Below, piece by piece: positions 1 through 6,426 of a DNA stretch of 11,057 bases. The translations under genes and the position numbers were made by a program. The DNA lies in the NCBI GenBank assembly GCA_002367335.1, contig DFBI01000154.1:1381-12437 (forward strand). Direction: 5' to 3'. Within the stretch, counting starts at the first letter, position 1, and each line of letters starts with the position of its first letter. The DNA is from Syntrophaceae bacterium UBA3084. Lineage in GTDB: Bacteria; Desulfobacterota; Syntrophia; Syntrophales; UBA6807. The notes beneath the pieces are model-generated. The model made no database searches. It saw nothing but the letters and a program-made list of their open reading frames with translations, and had not been told where the DNA came from.

Positions 1-1349
1 CCTGGGCAAAATATGATCAGGTGGAGACCCCGACCCAGGGTGGCGGGGCAGAAGCAACTTCAGCGACTATCCTTGGCCAGAATGTTATTTATGACAAGAA
101 AGCCGATAAGGATTTCTCCTGGGAAACAACCATTGCCCACGAGATATCCCACCAGTGGTGGGGCGATCTTATTACGCTGAGAACATGGTCGGAAACCTGG
201 CTGAATGAGAGCTTTGGGACCTACTCGGATTATCTTTACACGCGTTTTGACAAAGGCGAAGATGAAGGAGCTCTTGCTCTCTTAGAGAAAAAGAATTCCT
301 ATTTGCGGGAAGCGCATGAGAGATACATTCGTCCTATAGTGTTTAACCGCTACGAACATCCAGGTCAGAATTTCGATAGGCACACCTATCCAAAAGGGGC
401 CTGTGCTCTTCATTTGCTGCGATTTATTTTAGGAGATAAATCATTCTTCCGGACTCTTCAACATTTTTTACATAAGCATGCGTTTCAACCGGTGGATACA
501 CATGACCTTAAAATAGCTGTTAAGGAAGCAACCGGGCAGAATATGGATTGGTTTTTCGAACAATACATTTATAAACCAGGGCATCCTGTGTTTGACATCG
601 GATATAAATGGGATGAAAATTTAGCAAAAGTCCAATTAAAAGTTGCCCAGATTCAGGATTTCTCTCTGGGTATTCCCGTCTATAAAATGCCTGTAATTAT
701 TGGAATCACCACCTCAAAAGGAAAGGTTGCAAAAAAAGTCTGGATAAAACAAAAAGAGGAAATGTTTGAATTTGAAGTGAATGAAAAACCTCTAATGGTA
801 CGGTTTGACGAGGGAAATTATCTGTTAAAAGAATGGACATTCGATAAAAAAATGGATGAACTTCTCTATCAGCTTAAAAATGATGATGTGATTGGCAAAA
901 TGTGGGCCGCGTCAGAATTAGTGAAATTTAAAGGGGATACTCTTGTTGCTGAAGAATTGAGGGAAAGGATACAAAATGATTCTTTCTGGGCTGTGAGGAG
1001 AAGTGCTCTCGAAGCTCTGAGCGAAGTTGAGGTGGATGCGAATATTGAACTACTGAAAAAAGTGTGCGAGGAAAAAAATTCAAAAGTCAGGGCAACGGCA
1101 TTAAAAATTCTGGGAGATACAAAAGATTCAAAATATGTCTCTTTTTTTAAAGAACGATTCAATAAGGAAAACAGTTATGTGGCACAGGCAGAAGCTCTCC
1201 GGTCTCTAGGGAAATGTGGAGACAGGTCGCAAATTTCTTTTCTGAAAAAAGCGGCTGAAATGGAATCACCTAGAAATGTGATAAATAGAGCTGCTGATTG
1301 GGCCCTAAAGGAATTGTTGAAAGGCAGGCAGGATGATGAAATAGAGTGA
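1..1349 (+). CDS. M1-family zinc aminopeptidase, 3' part, with C-terminal HEAT-like repeats
   Basis: The gene enters from the left edge: the frame is open from base 3, so the GTG at 21 is not the real start. The protein would be a metallo-aminopeptidase that removes N-terminal residues from peptides. HEISH (codons 138-152) followed 18 residues later by Glu in NES (207-209) gives the HExxH-x18-E zinc site. A YPKG motif (Tyr at 387-389) matches the YEKG tyrosine that stabilises the transition state. The exopeptidase GAMEN motif is read as GGAEA (bases about 42-56), keeping the Glu but not Met and Asn. After the catalytic and beta domains, bases about 850-1330 encode helical pairs resembling HEAT repeats (AASELVKF, VRRSALEALSEV, VRATALKILGDT, AEALRSLGKC), as in some long M1 enzymes. 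The N-terminal beta domain lies outside the window. The family is certain; the substrate is unknown. Confidence 0.93.
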   Translation, partial: WAKYDQVETPTQGGGAEATSATILGQNVIYDKKADKDFSWETTIAHEISHQWWGDLITLRTWSETWLNESFGTYSDYLYTRFDKGEDEGALALLEKKNSYLREAHERYIRPIVFNRYEHPGQNFDRHTYPKGACALHLLRFILGDKSFFRTLQHFLHKHAFQPVDTHDLKIAVKEATGQNMDWFFEQYIYKPGHPVFDIGYKWDENLAKVQLKVAQIQDFSLGIPVYKMPVIIGITTSKGKVAKKVWIKQKEEMFEFEVNEKPLMVRFDEGNYLLKEWTFDKKMDELLYQLKNDDVIGKMWAASELVKFKGDTLVAEELRERIQNDSFWAVRRSALEALSEVEVDANIELLKKVCEEKNSKVRATALKILGDTKDSKYVSFFKERFNKENSYVAQAEALRSLGKCGDRSQISFLKKAAEMESPRNVINRAADWALKELLKGRQDDEIE

Positions 1350-1395
1350 AAATCATCATCAACAGAAAAACCAAATTTTTATAAAAGAAAGTAAA

Positions 1396-2076
1396 ATGAG
1401 AGAAGATCCTGAGGGAATACAATATAAGAAAATAATGAAGCTAGGTAGTTTTAAAAATAAAATAGTCTTGGATGTTGGCTGTGGATCAGGAACCTATCGG
1501 TATCTCATATCGTTAACTAAAAAAGTAGTTGGTATTGATCCATCTGTTATGCTTATTAAAAAGGCCCAAGATCAGCTTCCCGATAATTTAAAACAAAAAG
1601 TAACCTATCAAGTTGGCTCGGGGGAGGAGTTAAATTTTAAAGATGAAACTTTTGACCTAGCACTTTTTTCCTGGTCCTTACACCACATTTCAATAAAATT
1701 TCAAAAAAAGGCATGTAGAGAGACTTCTAGAGTTCTTAAGAAGGGAGGGCAACTTTTAATCCTGGAACCAACTTTAAAAGGTGAATTCATCCGTTTTACC
1801 GAGATTAGTCATCCCGAGATAGAGCCGGTGAAAAATGTAATTACAATATTACTTCAGCTGATAGGAAAATTTTTCGAGTTAGAGAGCCAAGAAACTTTTG
1901 TCATTAAGTACTACTTCGATAGTGAAGATGAAGCTATAAAATATTTAAGAAGAGAAGACAACTTACCTCTAAGTAAAGATGCAGAAGTTCTAAGACTTTT
2001 AAAATCTTGTAAAAGGGTAAAAAATGAGATTTTAATTGAGGAGGGGGCAAGAATTTTATCTTTAAGGAAAACTTAG
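1396..2076 (+). CDS. class I SAM-dependent methyltransferase
   Basis: The 226-aa protein is a small soluble methyltransferase of the UbiE/Methyltransf_11 type. Motif I is VLDVGCGSGTY (residues 24-34), followed by the acidic residue that binds the ribose of SAM in VGIDPS (45-50). The post-motif FDLALFSWSLHHI (86-98) and the RVLKKGGQLLILEP strand (112-125) complete the Rossmann core. The C-terminal 100 residues, which would choose the substrate, are not distinctive, so the methyl acceptor cannot be named. The start ATG has only a weak purine-rich stretch (AAAGAAAG) upstream. The gene begins 46 nt after the aminopeptidase on the same strand, so it may be co-transcribed. It is much more AT-rich than the downstream permease (about 32% GC in a sampled 60-base line) and rich in ATA and AAA codons, consistent with a different origin. 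Both flanking genes are unrelated to it in function. Confidence 0.88.
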   Translation: MREDPEGIQYKKIMKLGSFKNKIVLDVGCGSGTYRYLISLTKKVVGIDPSVMLIKKAQDQLPDNLKQKVTYQVGSGEELNFKDETFDLALFSWSLHHISIKFQKKACRETSRVLKKGGQLLILEPTLKGEFIRFTEISHPEIEPVKNVITILLQLIGKFFELESQETFVIKYYFDSEDEAIKYLRREDNLPLSKDAEVLRLLKSCKRVKNEILIEEGARILSLRKT

Positions 2077-2089
2077 TTAAGAAATTCTT

Positions 2090-2290
2090 TTATCCCTGAG
2101 AAGCACAATCATCACACAACAATTTACCATCTAATGGCCGCAAATTTTCCGAGTAATTTCCGCATGACTCACAAGTTCCAGAAATAGTTCCTACCGGTGA
2201 AGATAAATCGGAAACTAAAATGCTTTTAGGATGTTTTCCTTCGGAAACTACTTTAATAATAATATCCCGGACAGGCAGGATAGCCTCCAT
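2090..2290 (-). pseudogene. C-terminal remnant of a CBS-domain protein with a zinc ribbon
   Basis: This 66-codon frame resembles the end of a CBS-domain protein. Residues 4-37 (ILPVRDIIIKVVSEGKHP, then ILVSDL and SPVGTIS) follow the usual CBS pattern in which a T-x-R-D-I-x-x-K-V-V segment leads to V-S-D-hydrophobic and P-hydrophobic-x-T-hydrophobic. Next come two CxxC pairs (C40/C43 and C59/C62) joined by ENLRPLDGKLLCDDC, a zinc-ribbon tail of the kind found on some CBS proteins, many of them archaeal. A full protein needs at least one complete CBS pair (about 120 residues) upstream. None is readable in 2291-2341, and a different remnant starts at 2342. A GGAGG directly abuts the ATG with no spacer, so it cannot act as a normal ribosome site. 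The gene is probably truncated, although the four cysteines are intact and expression of a mini-protein is not excluded. Confidence 0.6.
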
Positions 2291-2341
2291 CCTCCAGACA
2301 TAGGGAGTCCCAAAAAATGAACGGATGACCCTGCTATTGAA

Positions 2342-2641
2342 TTAAATTCTGTTACCAAGGAGATTCACTCTATACTTCTCGAGTAAATCTTCATCTATAT
2401 CGAATCCAAAACCATCACCATTCGGGACTGTAATGTAACCATCTTCAATCTCAATCTTTGGTTGGAGAAGACTTTCATTTATAAGAGAAAGTTCCATGAA
2501 ATTCTCTAATTCTTGCGATTTTCTTGTTGACAATATATTGTTGACAATATATCTTTTTTCGAAGTAGTATTGTTGAGACTGTTGCTCGATGTGTGATAAT
2601 TTGAAAATATTGAGCGGAGTTTGTTTTGAATAAAAAGCCAA
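2342..2641 (-). pseudogene. C-terminal remnant of an enolase-superfamily (mandelate racemase/muconate lactonizing type) enzyme
   Basis: The last 54 codons of this 99-codon frame (about 2342-2506) match the end of MR/MLE-type enolase-superfamily enzymes. The sequence is ENFMELSLINESLLQP, then IEDGYITVPNGDGFGFDID, then a helix LLEKYRV. This is the familiar 'dG-x-hydrophobic-x-x-P-x-G-x-G-hydrophobic-G-x-x-x-D' ending, with GFG in place of the usual GLG. A complete enzyme is about 350-450 residues and carries its metal-binding Asp/Glu/Glu and general-base Lys/His residues upstream. All of these are missing. The first 45 codons are low-complexity and resemble nothing in the family; they include a 14-bp tandem duplication. 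The product would have no active site. It lies end to end with the CBS/zinc-ribbon remnant and points away from the intact MttB gene. The lost enzyme may once have been a dehydratase or racemase, but the substrate cannot be told. Confidence 0.62.
2524..2551. repeat. 14-bp tandem duplication
   Basis: The unit TTGTTGACAATATA occurs twice in direct succession (2524-2537 and 2538-2551). The junction makes a perfect 12-bp palindrome, ACAATATATTGT (2530-2541). Each unit contains TTGACA, which looks like a -35 box, but I see no convincing -10 at the right distance. It lies inside the AT-rich, decayed part of the enolase-superfamily remnant and is probably replication slippage; an operator is less likely. 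Confidence 0.7.
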
Positions 2642-2694
2642 ATTTCTATCTTGTAAAAAATCCTATAAAAGCGATTGGACTATCAATTTAAGTC

Positions 2695-2699
2695 AGGAG
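2695..2699 (+). promoter_or_regulatory. ribosome binding site of the MttB-family gene
   Basis: AGGAG lies 7 nt before the ATG at 2707. It settles the start of the methyltransferase gene and makes the upstream in-frame region unnecessary. Confidence 0.75.
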
Positions 2700-2706
2700 A
2701 CCTAAG

Positions 2707-4143
2707 ATGGAAACCCTTTTACGAATACTTTCAGAAGATGAAAAAACGCAAGTACATGAACGGTCCTTAAAAATCCTTGCTGAAACTGGCGTCAAAGTCA
2801 ATACGGCCAAAGGACGCAAATATCTCAAAGATGCTGGGGCCGAGGTTGATGGGAATTCAAAAATTGTAAAATTCCCGCGTGCATTGGTTGAAGAGTCTTT
2901 GCGCCTGGCACCCAAAGATTTCAGCTTGGGCGCTCGCAGACCTGGCTGGGACCTATCCATGAATGCTGGTGAATGCACTCTGATGATTGATGGGGAGGGC
3001 ACTTCGGTTATTGACCGCAAGACTGGTGAACACCGGCCATCGACTTTTAAAGATTGGTTGGAAGCTACTCGTTTGATTGATGCGCTGGATGAATTCGGGG
3101 TGTTTTGGGATATGGTTTGGTGTGGTGATGCTGATGAGTCAATCTCAAGTGCAGTCAAAACCTGGCGGCATATTTTCAGCAACTTTTCCAAACATGTGCA
3201 AGATTCCTCTCCAAGTGTTGAATTCAGCCCGTGGTTACTAGAAATTATTCAAGCTATCTTTGGTGATAAAGAAACTGTTCGCCGAACACACCCTTTCTCA
3301 TTTTTAGTATGTCCTTTATCTCCTTTAGAAATCGATGGGCAGAGTACTGATGCTTACCTAGAGCTCTTGGGATGGGATATTCCGCTTGCTGTGATGCCGA
3401 TGCCCTTGATGGGAGGTACGGGGCCAGGGAATATGATATCAATGACGATTCTCGGCAATTGTGAAATTTTGGCGATGCTGTGTTTAATCCAGGCTGCTGA
3501 CCCAGGAACGCCGTTTATCTATGCACCAGCCTTGGCTGTGATGAACCCGCGAACAGGATCGTATAATGCCGGGGCTATCGAGAATGGATTGCTTAGTTCA
3601 GCGGGGATTGAAATGGCGCGTTATTATGGCTTGCCAGTGGAGGGAAGTGGTGGGGGAACCGACACATATGCTCCTGGTATTCAGGCAACTTATGAGAGGG
3701 CCATGAGTTCTTTGATACCCATGTTATCCTGGCCTGACTTGTTTATTGGCTCGGGATTGTTGGGTGGCTCGATGATTCTGAGCCTTGAGCAATTAGTGAT
3801 TGATGTCGAAGTCTTCCGGATGAGTAAACAGGCCCACCGGGGCATCCTGACAAATGATGAAATGTGGTTGGATGATGTGATTCAGCGAGTTGGCCCGGGT
3901 GGACATTTCTTGGGTGAAAAATCCACAGCCGCCAATATGCGCTCCGGGGAGTGGCTGATTCCCCGTCTTGGCGTTCATGAAGGCCAAGAATCGTGGGAGA
4001 TGGCAGGCAAGAAGGATGTCTTGGAAGAAGCCCGTGAAAAAGTGGAAAATCTGCTTTTAACACATAAGCCTATGCCTCTATCAGATGAGGTAGAAAAAGA
4101 ACTTGATAAAATTCAAGAACGAGCAAATCAAAGCTCAAAGTAA
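2707..4143 (+). CDS. MttB-family (non-pyrrolysine) corrinoid-dependent methyltransferase homologue
   Basis: The 478-aa protein belongs to the trimethylamine methyltransferase family (COG5598). Family marks include the N-terminal VHERSLKILAETGVKV helix (17-31), PLMGGTGP (233-240), the SGGGTDTYAPGIQATYERA segment (314-332), the following FIGSGLLGGS loop (346-355) and the GPGGHFLGEKST C-terminal motif (396-407). True trimethylamine MttB has an in-frame amber codon read as pyrrolysine; here the frame is open throughout with sense codons. It therefore belongs with the non-pyrrolysine members, known examples of which demethylate quaternary amines such as glycine betaine, proline betaine or carnitine, passing the methyl group to a corrinoid protein. 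No such corrinoid protein lies beside it. A permease follows after 12 nt, probably in the same operon, and a broken dehydrogenase comes next. The substrate is unknown and may be an N-methylated amino acid. Minus-strand frames here are shadows. Confidence 0.88.
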   Translation: METLLRILSEDEKTQVHERSLKILAETGVKVNTAKGRKYLKDAGAEVDGNSKIVKFPRALVEESLRLAPKDFSLGARRPGWDLSMNAGECTLMIDGEGTSVIDRKTGEHRPSTFKDWLEATRLIDALDEFGVFWDMVWCGDADESISSAVKTWRHIFSNFSKHVQDSSPSVEFSPWLLEIIQAIFGDKETVRRTHPFSFLVCPLSPLEIDGQSTDAYLELLGWDIPLAVMPMPLMGGTGPGNMISMTILGNCEILAMLCLIQAADPGTPFIYAPALAVMNPRTGSYNAGAIENGLLSSAGIEMARYYGLPVEGSGGGTDTYAPGIQATYERAMSSLIPMLSWPDLFIGSGLLGGSMILSLEQLVIDVEVFRMSKQAHRGILTNDEMWLDDVIQRVGPGGHFLGEKSTAANMRSGEWLIPRLGVHEGQESWEMAGKKDVLEEAREKVENLLLTHKPMPLSDEVEKELDKIQERANQSSK

Positions 4144-4144
4144 A

Positions 4145-4147
4145 GGG
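4145..4147 (+). promoter_or_regulatory. ribosome binding site deciding a TTG start
   Basis: AAAGGG (core GGG at 4145-4147) stands 8 nt before TTG at 4156. No ATG or GTG lies between it and the conserved start of the permease, so TTG is the best initiation codon. Confidence 0.5.
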
Positions 4148-4155
4148 ATTCCTAA

Positions 4156-5487
4156 TTGAGCACCAGTGACACACAGCACAACCCGAGGCGCGTACTAAGA
4201 AGCGGTTTCACATATGCTGTCATCATCGGCGGCATCATTGGACTAGGTATCTTACGCACGCCCGGGGAAGTTGCAGCGGTTGTTACCGATCCGTTGATGT
4301 TTGTGTCCCTCTGGGTATTGGGCGGCCTGTTCATACTATTGAGTGCGGGAGTGGTGGCCGAACTGGTGGGTATGACGCCGCGATCCGGGGGAACCTATGC
4401 CCTGGTGCGGCGTGCCTACGGGCAGTTCCCCGGTTTCGTCATTGGCTGGGTTGACTGGTTGACCTTTGTTGCTGACATAGCCTTCAAGGCAGTCGTGGTC
4501 ACTGAATTTGCCGCATTGTTAGTTCCAGCAATGGGTCAATGGAAAACACCACTAGCAATCATGGTGTCTTCGTTGTTTGCGGTGCTTCAATTACGGAGCA
4601 TTGCCTTGAGCGCGAAAATCCAGCAGATTGCTGCTGCCGCCTTGGCACTGATCGTTGTCGGTTTCACACTGGTGCTGGTATTCGCAGAGTCGGCGGTGAG
4701 CATTGGTACGGATTTGGTTCCCCATGCGGCTAATGGACTCGGCGCCTGGAGTATCGTAGTCGCATCCATCATTTATACTTACGACGGCTGGTATTATGCT
4801 GCCTATTTCAGCGGTGAAATAAAAGGCGGCGGTGGAGCTGTGGCGCGCGCCTGTATCAAGGGTACGGCCGTTGTCATTGTGCTCTATGTATTCCTGGTTG
4901 CGGCGTTGGCCTGGAAGGTACCCTTGGCAAGCCTGGCCGGCAACGAACTGGCATTGGCCGGCGCCCTGGAGATGGTCGTCTCTCCGTTTGTGTCAACCCT
5001 CGTAGTGGTTGCGGCAATAGTGATGTTGCTGGCCTACCAAAACCTGCTGTACATGGCCACGCCCAGGATTCTCCAGGCACTGGCGGTCGATGGTCTGGCC
5101 GTCAGGCGCGCAGGGGTAATCTCAAAAGGCGGCAATCCGATCTTTGCGGTGGTGCTGAGTTGGGGCTTTTCGGTCGGCCTGATCATGATTGGCGGATTCG
5201 AATTTCTGCTTCACCTTTCTGTATTTTTTTACCTGTTTTTGTATGTATTGCTGATCTCGGGAGTCATCATCCTGCGTTCGCGCCAGCCGGATGCTGACCG
5301 CCCGTACCGGGCCTGGGGTTATCCCTGGAGCACATATATATGTCTTTTCGGTTGGATACTTATCGCCCTGTTCCAGGTAGGTGTAGAAATAGAAACCGCC
5401 GCTTACGCCGCGATTTTTATGGCGATATCCTGGCCGGTGTACCGGTACGTTTTGCGCTCTAGATCGAACTATAAAATTAAACCATAA
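4156..5487 (+). CDS. APC-family amino acid/amine permease
   Basis: The 443-aa integral membrane protein has about 12 hydrophobic segments, the layout of the amino acid-polyamine-organocation superfamily. The first helix carries the signature GGIIGLGILRTPG (25-37), whose broken helix binds the substrate's amino and carboxyl groups. Later marks are PRSGGTYALVRRAYG (75-89), the sixth-helix YDGWYYAAYFSGEIK (209-223) and the cytoplasmic DADRPYRAWGYP (379-390) before the last two helices. It should import a small amino compound by proton or sodium symport or exchange. The start is a TTG 12 nt after the methyltransferase stop, so the two genes are probably one transcript and the permease may bring in the methylated substrate. 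Its GC content is clearly higher than that of its neighbours (about 62% in a sampled 60-base line), which suggests separate ancestry. The exact substrate cannot be read from the sequence. The 177-codon minus-strand frame overlapping its end is a shadow. Confidence 0.92.
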   Translation: MSTSDTQHNPRRVLRSGFTYAVIIGGIIGLGILRTPGEVAAVVTDPLMFVSLWVLGGLFILLSAGVVAELVGMTPRSGGTYALVRRAYGQFPGFVIGWVDWLTFVADIAFKAVVVTEFAALLVPAMGQWKTPLAIMVSSLFAVLQLRSIALSAKIQQIAAAALALIVVGFTLVLVFAESAVSIGTDLVPHAANGLGAWSIVVASIIYTYDGWYYAAYFSGEIKGGGGAVARACIKGTAVVIVLYVFLVAALAWKVPLASLAGNELALAGALEMVVSPFVSTLVVVAAIVMLLAYQNLLYMATPRILQALAVDGLAVRRAGVISKGGNPIFAVVLSWGFSVGLIMIGGFEFLLHLSVFFYLFLYVLLISGVIILRSRQPDADRPYRAWGYPWSTYICLFGWILIALFQVGVEIETAAYAAIFMAISWPVYRYVLRSRSNYKIKP

Positions 5488-5491
5488 GGAG
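5486..5491 (+). promoter_or_regulatory. orphan ribosome binding site overlapping the permease stop
   Basis: AAGGAG overlaps the permease stop codon. It has no intact gene after it, only the dehydrogenase remnant that begins about 10 nt later. It is probably the original ribosome site of the dehydrogenase, left when the front of that gene was deleted. Confidence 0.45.
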
Positions 5492-5499
5492 TGATCTAA

Positions 5500-5760
5500 G
5501 AATTGCTCCGGACTAAAACTCTTGCAATGGAATGAGCACCCTGGCTCAGGATCAATTCTGTCTGTCCGGGTTATGTAATGACACCCATGCAAAAGGCAGA
5601 GTGTACTGCTGAAATGATTGACGAGATCAACACCCGTATCCCAATGGGACATCATGCGGATCCTGATGAAATAGCCGCTGTATTTGCATTCTTAGCTTCT
5701 TCTGAAGCCTCATTTATTACAGGTGCAACAATTGTCGCGGATGGCAGGGAGAATTGTTAG
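5500..5760 (+). pseudogene. truncated short-chain dehydrogenase/reductase (C-terminal third)
   Basis: Reading one frame from about 5500 to the TAG at 5758-5760 gives the end of a classical SDR. The segment TKTLAME (5512-5532) is followed by an in-frame TGA (5533-5535), then APWLRINSVCPGYVMTPM (5536-5589). IPMGHHADPDEIAAVFAFLASS and FITGATIVADG follow. These match the usual SDR order 'TK-x-LA-x-E-W-A-P', 'IR-x-N-x-V-x-PG-x-V-x-TPM', 'P-x-EIA', 'FLAS-x-x-A' and 'ITG-x-x-x-x-x-DG'. The TGA sits where many relatives have Trp (TGG), so a single-base change explains it. The Rossmann fold, NAD(P) motif and catalytic Ser-Tyr-Lys, about 150 codons, are absent. The orphan ribosome site just upstream suggests an internal deletion in what was the third gene of the methyltransferase-permease operon. 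Initiation at ATG 5578 would give only a 60-aa fragment, almost certainly without activity. Confidence 0.82.
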
Positions 5761-5878
5761 GGAGATACGAGCCGATGGAGAAGTAAGGTAAGTATTGATC
5801 GCAATGTGAAATTGTAAATCCATCAGCAATCTTGTGGTGAGGATGTAGTATGATAACCAACTGAATAATTTGTAAAAT

Positions 5879-5884
5879 AGGAGG
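5879..5884 (+). promoter_or_regulatory. strong ribosome binding site of the GGCT-like gene
   Basis: A full AGGAGG lies 5 nt before ATG 5890 and fixes the start. The preceding 118 bases (5761-5878) hold no gene, and I see no convincing promoter pair in them. Confidence 0.75.
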
Positions 5885-5889
5885 ATAAC

Positions 5890-6342
5890 ATGTATCATTT
5901 CGGATATGGATCTAATCTAAGCATCAAATGTGTCCGCGAAGAGCTAATCCCAGACGCTAAGTTTGTCATGAAGGCATATTTACCCAATTTTGAAGTACAG
6001 TTTCCGTTCTGGTCGGAAGAAAAACAGGGGGGCTACAGCGGCATCATGGAAGCTCCCGGTGAATTAGTTCATGGTGCGCTTTACGAAGTGACTGAGCAGG
6101 ATCTCATAAAGACAGATAATATGGAGGGTGTATACAAAGACTTATATAAAAGATTCACTTATTTAGTGTTAGGCGAAGACGGTAAATGGCATAAGGCTGA
6201 TTTATACCGGGTGATTGATCCTAAAGGGCCCTTCCCACCATCACGCAGCTATGTGGATATCATGCTCGAAGGTGCGCGGGATCTTGGATTGGATCCTGAA
6301 TACATTAAAAAAATAGAGGGGTTTCACCGTCAATCCCAATAA
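5890..6342 (+). CDS. gamma-glutamylcyclotransferase-like protein (GGCT/AIG2 fold)
   Basis: The 150-aa protein has the hallmarks of the GGCT-like superfamily. YGSN at residues 6-9 follows the first strand and binds the glutamyl group. VHGALYEVTEQDL (60-72) is the central strand and turn, and Glu79 in NMEGVY fits the catalytic acid/base of the E-G-V motif in human GGCT. The ending PPSRSYVDIMLEGARDLGLDPEYI is also typical. Family members turn gamma-glutamyl amino acids or amines into 5-oxoproline and a free amine, act on glutathione-derived peptides, or act on other gamma-glutamylamines. It is soluble and cytoplasmic, with no signal peptide. It precedes the B12 enzyme by 84 nt, with a strong hairpin between them. 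A gamma-glutamyl intermediate in amine breakdown would suit the context, but this is inference. It is of normal length and apparently intact. Confidence 0.85.
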   Translation: MYHFGYGSNLSIKCVREELIPDAKFVMKAYLPNFEVQFPFWSEEKQGGYSGIMEAPGELVHGALYEVTEQDLIKTDNMEGVYKDLYKRFTYLVLGEDGKWHKADLYRVIDPKGPFPPSRSYVDIMLEGARDLGLDPEYIKKIEGFHRQSQ

Positions 6343-6350
6343 GGTCCGGC

Positions 6351-6404
6351 ACACATGATACTAGCTTTGCTGCATCGAATGAAAGCAAAGCCGATATCAT
6401 GTGT
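6351..6404. terminator. long imperfect hairpin between the GGCT-like and B12-enzyme genes
   Basis: ACACATGATA (6351-6360) pairs with TATCATGTGT (6395-6404). GCTTTGCT (6364-6371) pairs with AGCAAAGC (6384-6391), leaving a 3x3 internal loop and a 12-nt apical loop. That is 18 base pairs, well above chance. No T-run follows, so it is not a textbook intrinsic terminator. It may be a Rho-independent variant, an mRNA-stabilising or processing stem, or a protein-binding palindrome. It ends 22 nt before the next start codon, so it could also affect translation of the B12 enzyme. Confidence 0.6.
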
Positions 6405-6415
6405 TATCTTCAACC

Positions 6416-6419
6416 GGAG
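6416..6419 (+). promoter_or_regulatory. ribosome binding site of the B12 enzyme gene
   Basis: GGAG lies 7 nt before ATG 6427. This favours that start over the second in-frame ATG at 6442. Confidence 0.6.
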
Positions 6420-6426
6420 TTAATTT

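Noticed and set aside
869..1162. 97-codon minus-strand frame rich in Ser and Phe
   Set aside because: Antisense of the HEAT-like region of the aminopeptidase; composition is that of a shadow of Lys/Glu-rich coding sequence.
2541..2570. TTGACA followed at 18 nt by TAGTAT as a plus-strand promoter for the MttB gene
   Set aside because: The -10 is poor and the leader would be over 130 nt; TTGACA is part of the 14-bp duplication and probably fortuitous.
2664..2669. TATAAA as a -10 box for the MttB gene
   Set aside because: No matching -35 at 16-18 nt; AT-rich sequence gives such matches by chance.
2688..3191. 167-codon minus-strand frame
   Set aside because: Antisense to the well-supported MttB-family gene; low-complexity Ser/Arg-rich content without motifs.
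5533..5535. TGA in the SDR frame as a selenocysteine or reassigned tryptophan codon
   Set aside because: The rest of the gene is deleted and other genes in the window use TGG for Trp and TGA as a stop (the aminopeptidase ends in TGA), so ordinary pseudogene decay is simpler.
5122..5655. 177-codon minus-strand frame
   Set aside because: It lies antisense to the permease end and the SDR remnant, has no recognisable motif, and is explained as a shadow.
6343..6426. Cobalamin riboswitch before the B12 enzyme
   Set aside because: The 84-nt gap is too short and shows one simple hairpin, with no B12-box core that I can recognise.
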